A stretch of 64,000 bases of DNA. Origin: Kappaphycus alvarezii (Eukaryota > Rhodophyta > Florideophyceae > Gigartinales > Solieriaceae). Below are positions 43,684 through 55,159 of this stretch, piece by piece (position 1 is the first letter of the stretch; every line of letters starts with the position of its first letter). Below the pieces are notes generated by a model. It ran no database searches, had not been told where the DNA came from, and saw only the letters and a program-made list of their open reading frames with translations. The position numbers and the translations under genes are program-made. Where the stretch lies: the NCBI GenBank assembly GCA_002205965.3, contig NADL03000646.1:1-64000 (forward strand). The letters are read 5' to 3'.

Positions 43684-45058
43684 GGGTGAACGTTTATTGA
43701 AGAAGGGACTCCCAACAAGGGGCCGACGTGGGCCATAGCATTGGGGGCTGCACCTAAGGGGTAAGTCACTAAGTTGCTAATACGTAACAAAGGGAGTGAG
43801 GACGGTGTAAAGCCTTTGGAGTTGTTGACGGGAGAGCGATGAATGGCGAAGCAGTTTGAGAGCATTGTGGAGGTGATGGGAGTTGCCTTGTGGAGTGCTA
43901 GAGCGACGGTGGTAGAACGGGAACCAGTGCATGAACCAGCGAAGAAGGAGTCTTCTACGGTGGCCATGAAGCACATGAGAGGTTAAAAAGGTGGAGAATT
44001 AGCCGATGGTGGATACGGGCGGCGGATGGCGGGAAGTAGGTCGGAGTGCGAGGGAGGAGGGAGGAGGGTTCCAAGATTGGCGGAAGTATGTCGGCCAGGT
44101 GGCCCAGTCGAGCTGGATGTTCATTGCACGGTGGACAATGGTGCCAGTCCCGAAGGTAGAGAGATGCTGGAGGGAGCGAATGGCTAGGCGGCGACGGGGG
44201 CTGTGATGAGAGGTGCTCAGCTGGCGGAGTTTTGTTGGTGAAGCGATGGACGTGGTAGAGCAGTACTGTGGGGAGACCTAGGATATGGTACAATCACCGG
44301 ATGCGGGCCAGATGTGCTCGCTGTATGATGCCTCGTGTACGGAGGATTGTGGCAAACAGCCTTCGTTGTGCGTTTTCATCAGCAATTGAGAGAGTCGTTA
44401 TATCACGCAATAGGAAAGCAGCATATAAGTATCTGCTGCGAACGAAAGTATGAAGCACGTAGTTAGCGTGGCCCGGGCGTGAATCGGAGGAGAGTGCAAC
44501 AGAGCGGATGGGGTAGGTGGAGGCAGTGACGGCTGCTATCGCACGGCGAATGGTCTCGCCTGGCTCGATTCCAACAGTGGTCAGTGTGGTACCAAAGTAG
44601 ACCGCTGATTGCAACACGGGGAGAGGCTGGCCAGCGAGTGTGCAGATCTCGGTTGGGTGTAGGGGGCGCGGGGGGAGGAGGGAACACTTCTTTCGTGTCA
44701 ACAGCATGTTGCCGGAAGAGGCCCCGGTTTGGCACCTATGCAAGAGCTGCTGCAGGAGAGGCAGGGAGGAACAGTGGAGAAGGACGTCGTCGGCGCAAAG
44801 GGTGCAGGGGGAGGGAGAGGTTAAATGTGCAGGAGTGCTGGGGATGAAGTGGAGGGTGACCGGTAGGTTATTGATGTATAGGAGAAAGACAGTCGTGGAT
44901 AGAGGAGAGCCTTGAATTACGCCGAGCAGGAGTACAGTTGTGGAAGATAGATCGGGTATATCTTCCAAGAGTAAAACACCCAAACAATTCTCCGTTGTAT
45001 TATCAGTTGGGACTCCTTTCGTTCGGACGAAGAGTGGCCCTAAGCACGCAGAGAGCAT
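43684..45058 (-). mobile_element. LINE J (jockey/R1-type RT), 5'-truncated, 8-bp TSD
   Basis: TSD GGCTGGTG at 43676-43683 and 45059-45066. The minus frame gives GVIQGSPLSTTVFLLYINNL (RT motif 4), LCADDVLLHCSSL (catalytic YxDD equivalent, here CADD), LTRKKCSLLPP and GTTLTTVGIEPG, then degraded C-terminal frames to 43690. This GSPLS...YINNLP signature is the jockey/R1/L1 type, different from L and T. 3' end TCAATAAACGTTCACCCC. A T micro-insertion lies inside. Confidence 0.75.
44942..44993 (+). mobile_element. Family T micro-insertion (52 bp) inside J
   Basis: Flanked by GTTGT at 44937-44941 and 44994-44998. Insert GGAAGATAGATCGGGTATAT, CTTCCAAGAG, TAAAACACCC. Insert plus TSD is 57 bp, so it adds 19 codons (CLGVLLLEDIPDL) in frame to the J reading frame on the other strand. 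Confidence 0.8.
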
Positions 45059-46249
45059 GGCTGGTGTGAGGCCAGCGTTAAGGCATGCTGCGTTAGACGA
45101 AACCTTCGCCGCAGCGTGTCTTTTCATAAGAACAAATCGCACCCGCCCGAAGTTCTCCATGGCTCGTAAACATACGTTCCTATCCACGTCTGTGGGCTCC
45201 GCGATTGCGTCCGGGTACCACCTGCCAAGGGTGGATATCGGAACTGGGATCAGTCGGGACGTGGCAAGAGTGGTGATGAAGTCTTGATACCTCCTGAAAT
45301 CTACGATTTTGCGGCGTTCAGAGATGTCAAGTGGTTGAAAGAACCGGCCCGTGTGTTGGAGGTCGAAAAAGTTTGTCCCTACGGTGCTATCTATAGCCTT
45401 GATGTCTGGTCTTGTGCGTTGTTGGCCATTGGGACGGGGCTCAATGACCGGGTTTCGTGCGGCCTTTGCTAAGTGCGACGTGAGGATCGCCGGTTGTGAC
45501 GCTCGATTCGCTCTCGGCCATGCAAACAGTGCATTAGGTGGTCGCCGAAGATGTCCAGGGTTTCCGGACAGTTGCTCCTGGGGCGCGGGGTGTTGGGGGT
45601 GAAGAACGGTACCTGGCAATAATATTGGAGTCAGACAGAGAAAGCTTAGGGAGTAATTTGTGTCTTAAGCCCGGGGCATGGCGCACAGTATACCTATTGT
45701 TTAGCACCGGGAAGGCCCATCGACGATCGAAAACTTGTCTCCTGCTGTTGCCGGGGCGTAATTCAGCTCGCAATTCATGAACAACATCAAGACCGTAGGA
45801 GGTCTTGATGTGCTTCGTGAATTGTGTCCGTCAGCTTCTTTTGCGGGGGTTTATTTTTGGAGCAAAAGGCGCTGAAAGGAACTATCTTCGACGGCGGACA
45901 TGAGACAGACCACACCCTATAGGCCTCGGGCGCATCTTTGTATGTGCTCACCGGTCGTACCGAAGCCAGTAAGATGGAGCGGAAGACGGTACCTCCAGCG
46001 GCAGAAGAAGCGAGGAAAGCGGCGGCGGAAATGTAGCACGCCGAAGTGAGGCCTATCGACCGGACTCCGGCCGGAGGCGTCCTCGGCCGTAAAGTCTTTC
46101 TAGAACTCGAGCTCCCAGTGGAATCCAACCAAAAAGTAGCTTATTGTGGGCCAGTGTGAACCAAAAGTTAAAATTCCTTGTTTTTTTCTTTACTTTCTAC
46201 ACCTGGAGCTATTCAGGGGTTTAAGTACTCTGCCAGTGGTAGCCTTGAT

Positions 46250-47270
46250 AGGGATAAATCTTCGGAGAAGAGATACTCAGAACCAATTACCCCAAGAAGG
46301 AGGTGTTGCAAGCAAAAAAGTGCTAGCGTGGTATAATTGAACGGACAAAAATGATTGGATAAGGAAGACAGTTGAGATTGCTACAATGAAGTATAGAAGG
46401 GCAAGATCAACCACTGATGCTCTGTGAGTAGCGTAAGAAAAATGCTTCTTGAGTCTAAAGTTGACTCTCAACTTCGTACAACTCGGGACTCGACTTGAAG
46501 TTTTCTGCCAGCTTGCTTGATATTTCCATGAGAAAGCAATTTTCTCAGCCTATATAGACTTTTGTCTACCTCTTAAGTCCAAATAGAACTACAGAAGATA
46601 CCATGAAATCCATAAAATTACTTTGTGTGGATGGTATACTCTAACCAAGAGATACTTAAGAAACGAACGATTGATCTGGCCCTCTTATTTTCCACTCTCT
46701 AGATCAGAGCCAAACAACTCCTCCTAAATATCCATGCTGCCCAAGCAGTCCCCATAAACATCTGCGAACTGCTCATAGCTCTCTATTTCCTTCTGGGAGA
46801 TATCTAAACCACTGAAGATATCCCAATCCGGTTCCGGAGTCGGGACCACTTGGTCCATAATGTCTAGCCCAGGCTTCAACATTCCAACACTTTCCATGTC
46901 TCCCTCCCCTCATCCTCCTCGTATTCCTCTTTATCCTCCTGCTCATCTTCTTCGTCATCCTCACTCTCGCAGACCCATTCAGGGGCTGCTAACTTCCCGA
47001 AGGTCCCCCCAGCTCCCTCCTCGACTTCCCACTCGAGCCCCTCACCTACCTCCTCCGCCGTATCCTCGAAGAACAAGCGACCCACTAATTCGATCACCTT
47101 CTTTTTGGTTTGCCGGCGTAGATAGTCATCATGGTCAGTAGGTCCGAAAGGGAGTAGGGCAATGGAGTGTAGGGGGCGGGGGTGGCGATTTTTGGAAATG
47201 ACTTTGGAGGGGCATAGTTTGTCCATTTTGGTGGGCTTTGGGGAGTGGTAGGCTATTGAGGGTGTTTTGA
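46250..47270. repeat. Repeat R1, copy 2
   Basis: Matches 9530-10660 throughout. Starts near GGAGAAGAGATACTCAGAAC. An LTR-like block begins TGTTGCAAGC (46308) right after AAGAAGGAGG and contains CCTATATAGAC. The acidic ORF follows on the minus strand. Confidence 0.6.
46686..47226 (-). pseudogene. Acidic protein of unknown function, R1 copy 2
   Basis: ATG at 47226 gives MDKLCPSKVISKNRHPRPLH, GPTDHDDYLRRQTKKKVIEL, VGRLFFEDTAEEV and a shorter acidic stretch than copy 1. A frameshift near 46900 separates it from the C-terminal part equivalent to DIFSSLDIS...LEELFGSDLE. The protein stop TAA is at 46686-46688. Copy 1 lacks the start, copy 2 lacks frame continuity. Confidence 0.5.
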
Positions 47271-47905
47271 ATGGGCAAGAGAAGAGGAATGGTGAGCAAA
47301 ATGATCGAGGATGTTTGAAACTTGGAATAAAGTGGTTTAAATAGGCTCCCGAGGGCGCATTCTATAGATTTGGAACGGGTAAAAAAATCTACAAGGGAAT
47401 TTGTAGTGTGTAATTGTGCCCTTTTTCAAAAAAAAATAAATTTGGAGGAGGTAAGCGAAAACGGAAAAAGAGCTCGATTCGGGATTGATTTAGAGAGGTG
47501 CATACAGTATAAAAATATCTAGATAAAATGGAAAAGAATTTGGAGAGGACCGCGGTAAGGATAAGCAAGGGTCAGGGAGGGCGAGGAATGACCATAAGTA
47601 CAAGCAATTTTGGACAAGGGGAGGTCGTATTGTAAGTTAAAAATCGGTACATGACGGAGGCAACAATGAAATCCGTTCCGATCCGCACGCGCCTAACAAG
47701 ACTCCCACCAATTATCCATACAAGAAAAAAAGATCTCCTTGACTCACCCAAGTGAATATTCATACTCTCCTGACTACATGTACACGTAATAGAAAATTAA
47801 TTGTAGTTCTAAGTCACCCAAAAAGCATGGGTGATTAATCATTACATAGAAAAAGGAGAGTTGACATCTGTCAGAGCGGAAGATTCACTCGGTCCACGTT
47901 ATCAC
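47271..47905. other. AT-rich spacer, probably part of a copia LTR
   Basis: No gene. It ends in TTATCACAACA next to the polypurine tract of copia 3, so its right part should be that element's 3' LTR; the outer LTR end was not found. Confidence 0.35.
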
Positions 47906-47908
47906 AAC

Positions 47909-48895
47909 ACTCCCCCTCAAAGGGAATACGGATTGTGGTCAAGTGCGCATCCCGAGCTTGCGAGCCAGGTACTGGAACTGATGTCAGCAAGCATCTCCGA
48001 TGACGGAAGATACTCGAGGGATTCCTTTCCTTTCGCAATATTGTCCATGATCATTTGGAACTTGATGTCCAGATGTTTTGACCTATCGTTAAGATTCCAT
48101 TCTCAGCGATTTTGATGCGTCCCTGATTGTCCTCCTTGATGACCATCGTTCCAAGCTCGGCACTGCAAGTTAGAGTCAATTGGAACTTTTGAAAACTTTT
48201 GAGAGCCTCACATATAGCAAATGGCAACGCAATGTACTTAGCTTCAGGAAAGCTCAAGGCTACACAAGACTGCTTCTTGCTCCGCCAACATCCTGCTCCT
48301 CCAGCCATCATGTACACTTACACTGTACACTTATCCACTGTCGACTTCCGCTATGACTTCTCTTGAGCCCAGTCTGAATCACTGTAGCCGACCAAGAGGT
48401 CGTTAATACCAGAATCCTGGAGAGCATTATCTCTGAGGTACACAATTCCAAGCCCTTTCATACCCTTCAGGTAACAAAGTACAGGCTTCGCAGACTTCCA
48501 TAATGCCATTGTTGGGCTTTGCATGAACCTGGAAAAATAACCAACAGCGTATGCGATGTCCGGCCGTGTCTTGTTCGAGAGATGGAGGAGGCAACCAATA
48601 AGCTGCTGATACAGTGTTCTTTCTACTTTCTCGAGCACCCACCTCACGCATACTGCCGCATAGGGCAAGATTAGTTCCTGGCGGTAGTTGACCTTTGCTG
48701 GCTCGCAATCTTCCATTCCAAAGAGCCTTAAAACTCGACCAATCAATGGTTTGTAATGAAGCTTCGTGCCAATAGTAGTAGTTTTGATAACAATTCCCAG
48801 GAATTTGCTGCCATCAGTAGCGAGTACAGTGAATTTTGCACAAATCGCATCCATTTTTTGTTTGATTTCTGTCATGTCATTCCTAGTCAATTTGT
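47909..48895 (-). mobile_element. Ty1/copia element 3, RT end and RNase H with polypurine tract
   Basis: Minus-strand frame: DMTEIKQKMDAICAKF, SKFLGIVI, RPDIAYAVGYFSRFMQ, VLCYLKGMKGLGIVYL, LLVGYSDSDWA (RNase H start), then frameshifted GCWRSKKQSCVALSFPEAKY. Polypurine tract TTTGAGGGGGAG on the minus strand at 47911-47922, directly before TGTTGT of a presumed LTR. The upstream part was lost at the family L insertion (48896). Confidence 0.75.
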
Positions 48896-49290
48896 GGTGG
48901 TGGTGGTGGTAAATCTTTATGGGTTGTACAATGTCGCACAGAAGCGTGCGAAGGGTATTCATAAAACAACTACAGATGCGGGCGGCGGGTAGAAACCTGT
49001 CGCGCCTGCATTATTTGGAGACTAAACGCAAAACGGGTAACGAAGTCGCGGAGCTCCTGTTGAGGGGAGGAAACGCGACGGGAAGCAGCGAAGGAAGCAA
49101 GGCGGCGGAAAAAACCCTTGCCATTGTCGCCCAAGGCGCCATAGATATCAACCCCGACGGGGGAGAGGAGGATTACGTTTTGTTTGCAGTAAATGCCGTC
49201 ATGACGATGTCTCTCGCGCTCTTCGAGTGTTGCGGCAGCGCCTGCGGTAACCGTACTTGGCGAAATGTGGCGGCGTGCAAAATTATACAG
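48896..49290 (-). mobile_element. Family L 5'-truncated insertion in copia 3
   Basis: Encodes RRHISPSTVTAGAAATLEE, LLSPVGVDIYGALGDNGKG, FFRRLASFAASRR and RFAFSLQIMQARQVSTRR; 3' UTR with CGCACGCTTCTGTGCGACAT, then CCCATAAAGATTTA and (CCA)n. Same subfamily as 23355-23775. Confidence 0.75.
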
Positions 49291-49317
49291 TACAAAACGT
49301 AGTACGCGAATAAAGGA

Positions 49318-52261
49318 GTGTATGTGAGTAATCTTTACGGGATGTGGAAAAAGCTTGTGGGAGAACATGCTGAGGGGGATTACAGGGAAACTAACATGCG
49401 AAGGGGGATGAGAGAGAAACTAATCGGAAATGCATCTGGTAAGAATTTGACGAGCTTGCAACCCATGCAAGCAGAACACAAAGCGCGTGATTAGGAGGTG
49501 CAGCTCCCATTGGGGAGTGGTGCCTCGACGGGCAGCAGCGAACGTAGAGAGGCACCGGAAGAAAGTCGCCCCGTCGGCCCCAAGGGCACCGAACACATCA
49601 ATACCAACAGGAAGAAGCCGTATATCGTTCGTGTGGCAGACTAGACCGTAGTGCGTGTGTTTCGCACGTTCAGCCATTGAGGCAGCTGCGCCGCCAGATA
49701 GGGCACACTGGGAAACGCGAGAAGTGACCTGTGGATGGGCCACTTTGACATCCAAAGCAATATCCTTCGGGTCGAGGCCATATGCAGCAGGGATATAAAG
49801 ATCTATGCGAAGGGCGGACGAGGAAGAGGACGAAGGGGGAAGGGGAGGAAGCAGATGTTCAAGAGAGGCAGAAATTCCAAGCTCCTTACAGTAGCGATGG
49901 AGAGCGTTACGCAAGACATTGTGGCGACGGGTCTGCCCATCGTTGTACTTACAGGTGAGGGCATGTTTGCCCAGGGGATCGAGCAACGGGGCGATGTCGT
50001 TGGAACGGCGAGCACATACCGGACATCGATCATGACCAGAGAAAATCGCGCGGCCGAGGCGTAGAGATACAGCGACTATCCAAGCTTGCGAGGACAGATA
50101 GGTGCCGCGGTGAGGGTGCGGTAAAGTAGAGAAAGCTGAACAGGCGGACGACTCACGGACAGATAGGAGGCGAGATCTGTCGCGGTCAGAGGATGATCGG
50201 AAGATCCGATCGAACGTCGAACTGTGAAGCTCAGACGAGATAGCAGACTGGAGCCGTTCGCCGGGGACAGGCGTTTGACATCGCTGAAACAGGGAAGTGG
50301 GCGACAAGGAAGCCGAGAGATCTGGATAACGGGTAGATAATAAAGAAATCGCGGCCCGAGGCACTTCCTCTAGATGTAGGTCTCCGAGAAGGAGAGCAGA
50401 TCTGAGAAACGGCGGAAAACATCAATCATCGAAGCCGCATAAGCGGACTCAGGGATTGAAGAAGCGAGAGGAATGCCGAGACCAACGTAGGAAATAGGAA
50501 GGCAGGCTTGCTCCCATTCGGAGTCGGTGCAGGGACCATGAATCTGTGAGAAAGCCTCCCGCTGCTTCCGGTCGAAGCTGACGGCCAAAGCCGTAGATTG
50601 GTGGGGGAGAGAGTCCGCAGCAGATAAATAACCTTACAGGCGCTCGCACAGAAACGGTGCAAGTGGTAGGCCATCTGGGCGTCATCGAGGGACTGAAGAC
50701 AGGAAAGGATGCGATCTACTGCAGCTTGACGGGTGTCGAATGCGGCGCTGACGAAGGAATTGGAACCAATAGGAGAGCCGAGAACGGTAAAGCCATCGGG
50801 CGTGGAGAAGGGGCAGGGAAGAGTGAGGGGAGAAGGATTATAGGAGACGCCGTATACGTGGGTTTTGGTCATATTCAGTGCGAACCCGATGGCTTGTCCC
50901 TGACTCTGGAAGAATTGCAAAGCCTCGAGGGCCTGCGGGCGGGGAACGACCAAGTTACCATCGTCTGCATACCAAGCGTTCAGCGGGGGTTGGAATTGCT
51001 CCTGGAACTTGAGAACGAGACGACAGAGAGCGAGAGCAAAAAGCAGAGCCCCAACGGATCCCCCTGTTGAGTGCCATCGGCGCTTAGTATGGAGAATGAA
51101 CCGAATGAGAGAAAAGAGGTATCCCCATAGCAGTAGTGAACCCATCGCGCGATGCCAGGTGCAAAGTCCAGAACGGCATCAAGAATGCGTTGTCGACAAA
51201 TGCTGTTGAAAGCATTGTGGGCATCGACTTGGATCAATACATGGTCCTGGAACTTGGCGTTTTGCGTCAGGCGACGGACGGCATGAACAATGGCCTCAGC
51301 CCCACTTTTAACGCCCACGCCGAGTTGATGAGGCAAGAGATAGGAAGCTGCAGTCGAGGAAGCCTTGTGAGCGAGGAGGCGGGAAATAAGTCGGCGGAGG
51401 AGGAGACCAAAGGCTATAGGGCGAAGTCCACCGTTGGGCTTGTGGAGGGCTGTGAGACGGCCCCGCAGAAGTAGGCCCGGCACGAGTCCGGTAGTTCGCC
51501 GTTGGAACACATGTTAACAAACTTGGTCAGCACATAAAGACAGTCACGGGCGGGATGCACTCCCCCGCAGGTCGAAGCAACATACGGAGAAAGAGCGGGG
51601 AAAGGCCGTCAGATCCAGGGGCGGTGGACGGGTCGAGGCTATGGATGGCTCTACGAACATCCGAAACGGAAAACTTGACGGCAGGGGGAAGACGAGAGTT
51701 AGGAAGGGGCTGAACGGGGGACGCGGGCGATGGATGAAGGGATTTGAGTCTGCGGAGATTGTCTTCCGAGGGCACAACAGGTGGGGTATCGTGCAGTAAG
51801 GCTGCTGTGGCGCGGGAAGGACTGCCACGGTGCAGTAAGCGGCGGCTGCGCTGGAGGGTAGATGGGGAATCAGAGGCGTCGGCATGGGTAGCAGGGGGTG
51901 GGAGGCCCCGAAAAGGGAGAGGGCTTCAATGAAGAGGTCGTCGAAAAGACCGGAAGATGCGAGACGAATTTGGTCGGCAAGATTGGAGCAGATTTCAGAG
52001 CGGCTCGAGCGATGGAAGCGAGGATGATTGCGTCGAAATACAAGTTTGGGGAGGGCGACAAGTTCGAGAAGGGCACGATGACGATGTGCATCAGACAGAG
52101 CAGCGATGAAACGGCTCAGGGAGGCAAAATAGAGGTTGTAGGCCGCTGCTTGAACTGGGCGAGGGATGTACGGAAGAATGGGCATCGAAGCCCTGAAAAG
52201 AGCAGGGAAAGTTAGGGCAGTAGGAGGGACAGATGCAATCCTACTGGTCATTACCGGTCAT
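49318..52261 (-). mobile_element. Family L 5'-truncated copy (2.9 kb) with 9-bp TSD
   Basis: TSD AATAAAGGA (49309-49317) / AATAGAGGA (52262-52270). It begins just inside the end of ORF1 (ATGACCGGTAATGACCAGTAG) and contains all of ORF2 and the 3' UTR. 3' end CCCGTAAAGATTA then CTCACATACAC, a degenerate (CA)n tail. Almost identical to the 27907-32321 copy, so both inserted recently. Confidence 0.85.
49420..52251 (-). pseudogene. Family L ORF2: RT, knuckle, nuclease
   Basis: ATG 52251 opens MTSRIASVPPTALTFPALF. RT motifs lie in several frames: GRLTALHKPNGGLRPIA, QVDAHNAFNSI, GTQQGDPLG, WYADDG, LNMTKTHVYGVSY. The last frame (50364-49420, 314 codons) is uninterrupted: C-x2-C-x16-H-x3-C knuckle at its residues 114-138, RRHNVLRNAL, D188 (RIDLY), D205-V-K207 (LDVKV), then HYGLVCHTNDIRLLPVGIDV. 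D...D-x-K is the PD-(D/E)xK pattern. Lesions differ from those of the 27.9-32.3 kb copy: here one C is missing at about 50385 and there are indels near 51060, 51510 and 51725, while the nuclease frame is intact. Confidence 0.85.
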
Positions 52262-54707
52262 AATAGAGGAAGATAAATTCCAGTTGTCCAGTCACCATCA
52301 CAAACGAGATTGCACATAGCTGTAACTCACTCAAGTAAGTCTGCGTCATTTCTTGACGGAGCTTTGAACCTTACTGGCCCCGCATCAACAGATCATTTCC
52401 TGGCATCTGCCCGGCAAACCTCAACTTTCAACGCGCAGAAGCCGTGTTTCCAGAACAACCCCCAGTTTAGTTCTTTCCTGAACATTCCGAACGCGCTTTT
52501 CAGCGTTTATGTTTCCGCACTCTGTTCTCCTTCCGCCTCCGACGCCAACTCCTCTGACGAAGATCCTGCGGCCGCAGTACCGGCCCCGTATCTGCAAGCG
52601 GTCAAATCTCCAGCGGCCCAAGCCCCTGTGCGGACTCATCCTATTCACCGCCTTCCCCCCCTCGGTCGTCAAGGCTTGATTGAGCATCGCGATCTCGACG
52701 ACGCCCGCCTAGCCCGTAAGTTTGCAGGCACTGTTCTTTATGCCACCCGCGGCTTTTTCGGAGGTAATAAGAAGCGTTTCGTTCGCGTCTCAGTTCCATT
52801 TATCTTCCAGATCCACAACCCGTCCCGGTTTCGTGCCGCCATCTCCACCGGTGGCTTCCCCGGTTCCTGTCCGATCATTCAATCCGTAGATCCCAACCAT
52901 TTCTACATCTGTGCGGCGGAACGCGACTTACCAACCGTCAACGCTGCTAAGACTCTTACTGCACCCTCGCGCAGCATTCTGACAATTTCGAAGCACCCAT
53001 CCTTACCTTCTCCGGCGTACTAGATCTAGGGACTGATCTCTCGGCTGATGGCCTCGTTGCAGTATGGCAAGGTCCGCGCTCTGAAATCTCTCGCCTTGAA
53101 GACGACAAATGCAAATGGTATCTTGCTCGATCCTTCGCCACCGCTCTTCGGGACATCGATACCAAATACTCGCCAAACTGCTCGGTCCCCATGGTTTTCT
53201 TGGAGCAGTCCCTCGGCATCCCCACCAGCAGCGGCAGGTGGATTCAAACGCTGCCGTACCCAGAATGCCCCGTTCCGCCTCAAACGTATGGCTGGATTAA
53301 AGTTGGTGCTCCCGATGACCAATCTCCCACACTTCCGCTCCATACTACACCAGCCGACATCAACCCTTATGGTCTCCTTGAACACATTCCCTCCACTAAT
53401 ATCGACATGGATCCTGATGCATGTCTCTCCCTGCCAAGAATCAAGGTTCAGGACCATCTCGGTCACCCTTTACCTTCCGTTCCCTCCTCTCCGCCACCTT
53501 ATCTGTTCTCACCTTTATTCCTCGTCAATTCTAAGACGCAGCTTACGGATTATAGTTCGCGGTCTTGTACTGAGCTATAACCGCTTCCTCGCCGGAGCAA
53601 AGGACTTGAGCCTTTCCGGAACTTCTCGCTATCCCGAGGTTGGTTTTCCGACAGATCTGCCCCCGCGCTCTTTGCCGCCGCCGCCGAGAAAAGTGCTTCA
53701 ACCTTGTTGACCGCATCCGCATGGCTTCCAGCCGCTTCTTTGATGACCTTTTCGAGGAGGCTATCTCCTTGTTCACCTCCGCCCTCCCTTTTCCGATTCC
53801 ATCTCCTCCCGCCCTCGGTCGTTTTGACCCTGCCTTTCGCAGATGACGCCGTTTCCTCTCCCAGGACAGCCATTCCCCGGCCACCGCAGTCCTTCTCCAA
53901 GTTCATCCCCACTTTCCCCAGCGAAACAACTTTTCAATCCTTGGCTTCTCCTCATCCCCCGCCCCTGTTCCAATCACCTCCATGTCCCCCCTCACCATTT
54001 CCCTCCTGTGCTCTAGGTCCTAGTCTCGGATTTCCGCCGTTTCACTGACAGCCTGAATTCTTCAACGGCTCCTGGGCCCGATGGTGTATCCCCAGTTTTC
54101 GTGCGAATACTGCTTCGTCCGGCAGGGGTTTCACGTCCAGCTGAGATTGAACTCATGCTCGGGCAAAGATCGTCAACCTCTGTCTGTACGGCGATCTACC
54201 GGCTACGTGCCACCCCTTTTTCTGCGAAGGCCGTCTTACTGTGCTTGCGAAACCAAACAGTGGAATCCGTCCTATCGCTGTCGGCCTTCCCTTCCGGCTC
54301 CTAATTTCTCGGCTCTCGACGCAAAATACTTCACCCATTCTTCGCTCATACCCTTTGCCCCATCAGCTGGGGTCCCCGTTAAGAAGGATACCGATACATT
54401 CATTCACTCCATGCGTCATCTTTTCCAGTGCTCCGAGGTCCACGACCACCAGATTGACGCCCAAAACACTTGCAATAGAATTCTCGTCATCGCATTCTTG
54501 AAGCGATACAATCCTTCGCCCCAGGTCTTGCATGTCGGGTTCACTATTGTTAAGGAGCCCGTATAGAGCTCTTTTTCGGTCCCTACTACGTTTGTAGTGC
54601 CCATGGCACTCAACAAGGGGATCTCGCGGTCCCTTGTTCTTTTCGTCTTTTCCCTTTCCCTTCAATTTCGCTTGCTCTCGTTACAGGAAAAGTTCTCATA
54701 TGCAGAG

Positions 54708-54786
54708 AGGAAAGGTCTGGGTGGTTTACTCTTGGAAGATATATCCGATCTATCCCATGGTTTTCCAGACAACCGCAATCAACTCA
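54708..54786 (-). mobile_element. Family T micro-insertion, 79 bp, 8-bp TSD
   Basis: TSD ATGCAGAG at 54700-54707 and 54787-54794. Plus strand AGGAAAGGTCTGGGTGG, TTTACTCTTGG, AAGATATATCCGATC, CAACCGCAATCAACTC. It lies just before the degraded L YADDG motif. Confidence 0.85.
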
Positions 54787-55159
54787 ATGCAGAGCGAATG
54801 CATAGTATACAGATTACGGCAACAATTTCTATTCGCGTTCCCAAGCCGCTTAAGCCATCGGTTTTATCCGCCTCGAAGAGGGTCCACTTGGATTCCAGCT
54901 GAGCCTTTCCAAAACCCAACTGTACGGTTTTACTTCCTCCCACATCCCTTTGTCACATCTCTGCCCCTTTTCTACCCCACTCAGGTTTCGCTGCGATGTA
55001 ATCTCCAATTGGTTCTAACACGTTTGTTTCCGAGCTCTTCACTGCACGTCAAAGCGTCGTGGACCATATCTTCCAACCTCACCGAGCTCTGGACGATGCA
55101 CGATTGGCTTTCCACATCCACCCATTTTGCGCAATTTCCTCTAAGGCCATGCACTTGAT

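Larger units (their letters stand above)
43553..46142 (-). mobile_element. Family T copy (3' UTR type ii) split by LINE J
   Basis: 45067-46142 carries the coding part: GSSSSRKTLRPRTPP, GLTSACYISAAAFLAS, the SVRPVSTYKDAPEA strip, the knuckle GHLRRPPNALFA (frameshifted), RPDIKAIDSTVGTNFFDLQ, DFITTLATSRLIPVPIS and RHAAAKVSSNAACLNAGL. 43553-43675 carries the 3' UTR (GAGGTAGTACCTTATGACTC ... CAGTAAAGCACCCC). J (43684-45058) lies between. The uninterrupted arrangement is visible at 26.7-26.8 kb. Confidence 0.8.

Noticed and set aside
44294..45619. A 441-codon minus-strand gene
   Set aside because: It is an accidental in-frame chain of T nuclease end, a 52-bp T tail and the J reverse transcriptase.
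47831..48115. 94-codon plus-strand ORF
   Set aside because: It overlaps the minus-strand copia polypurine tract and RNase H end, with no motif of its own.
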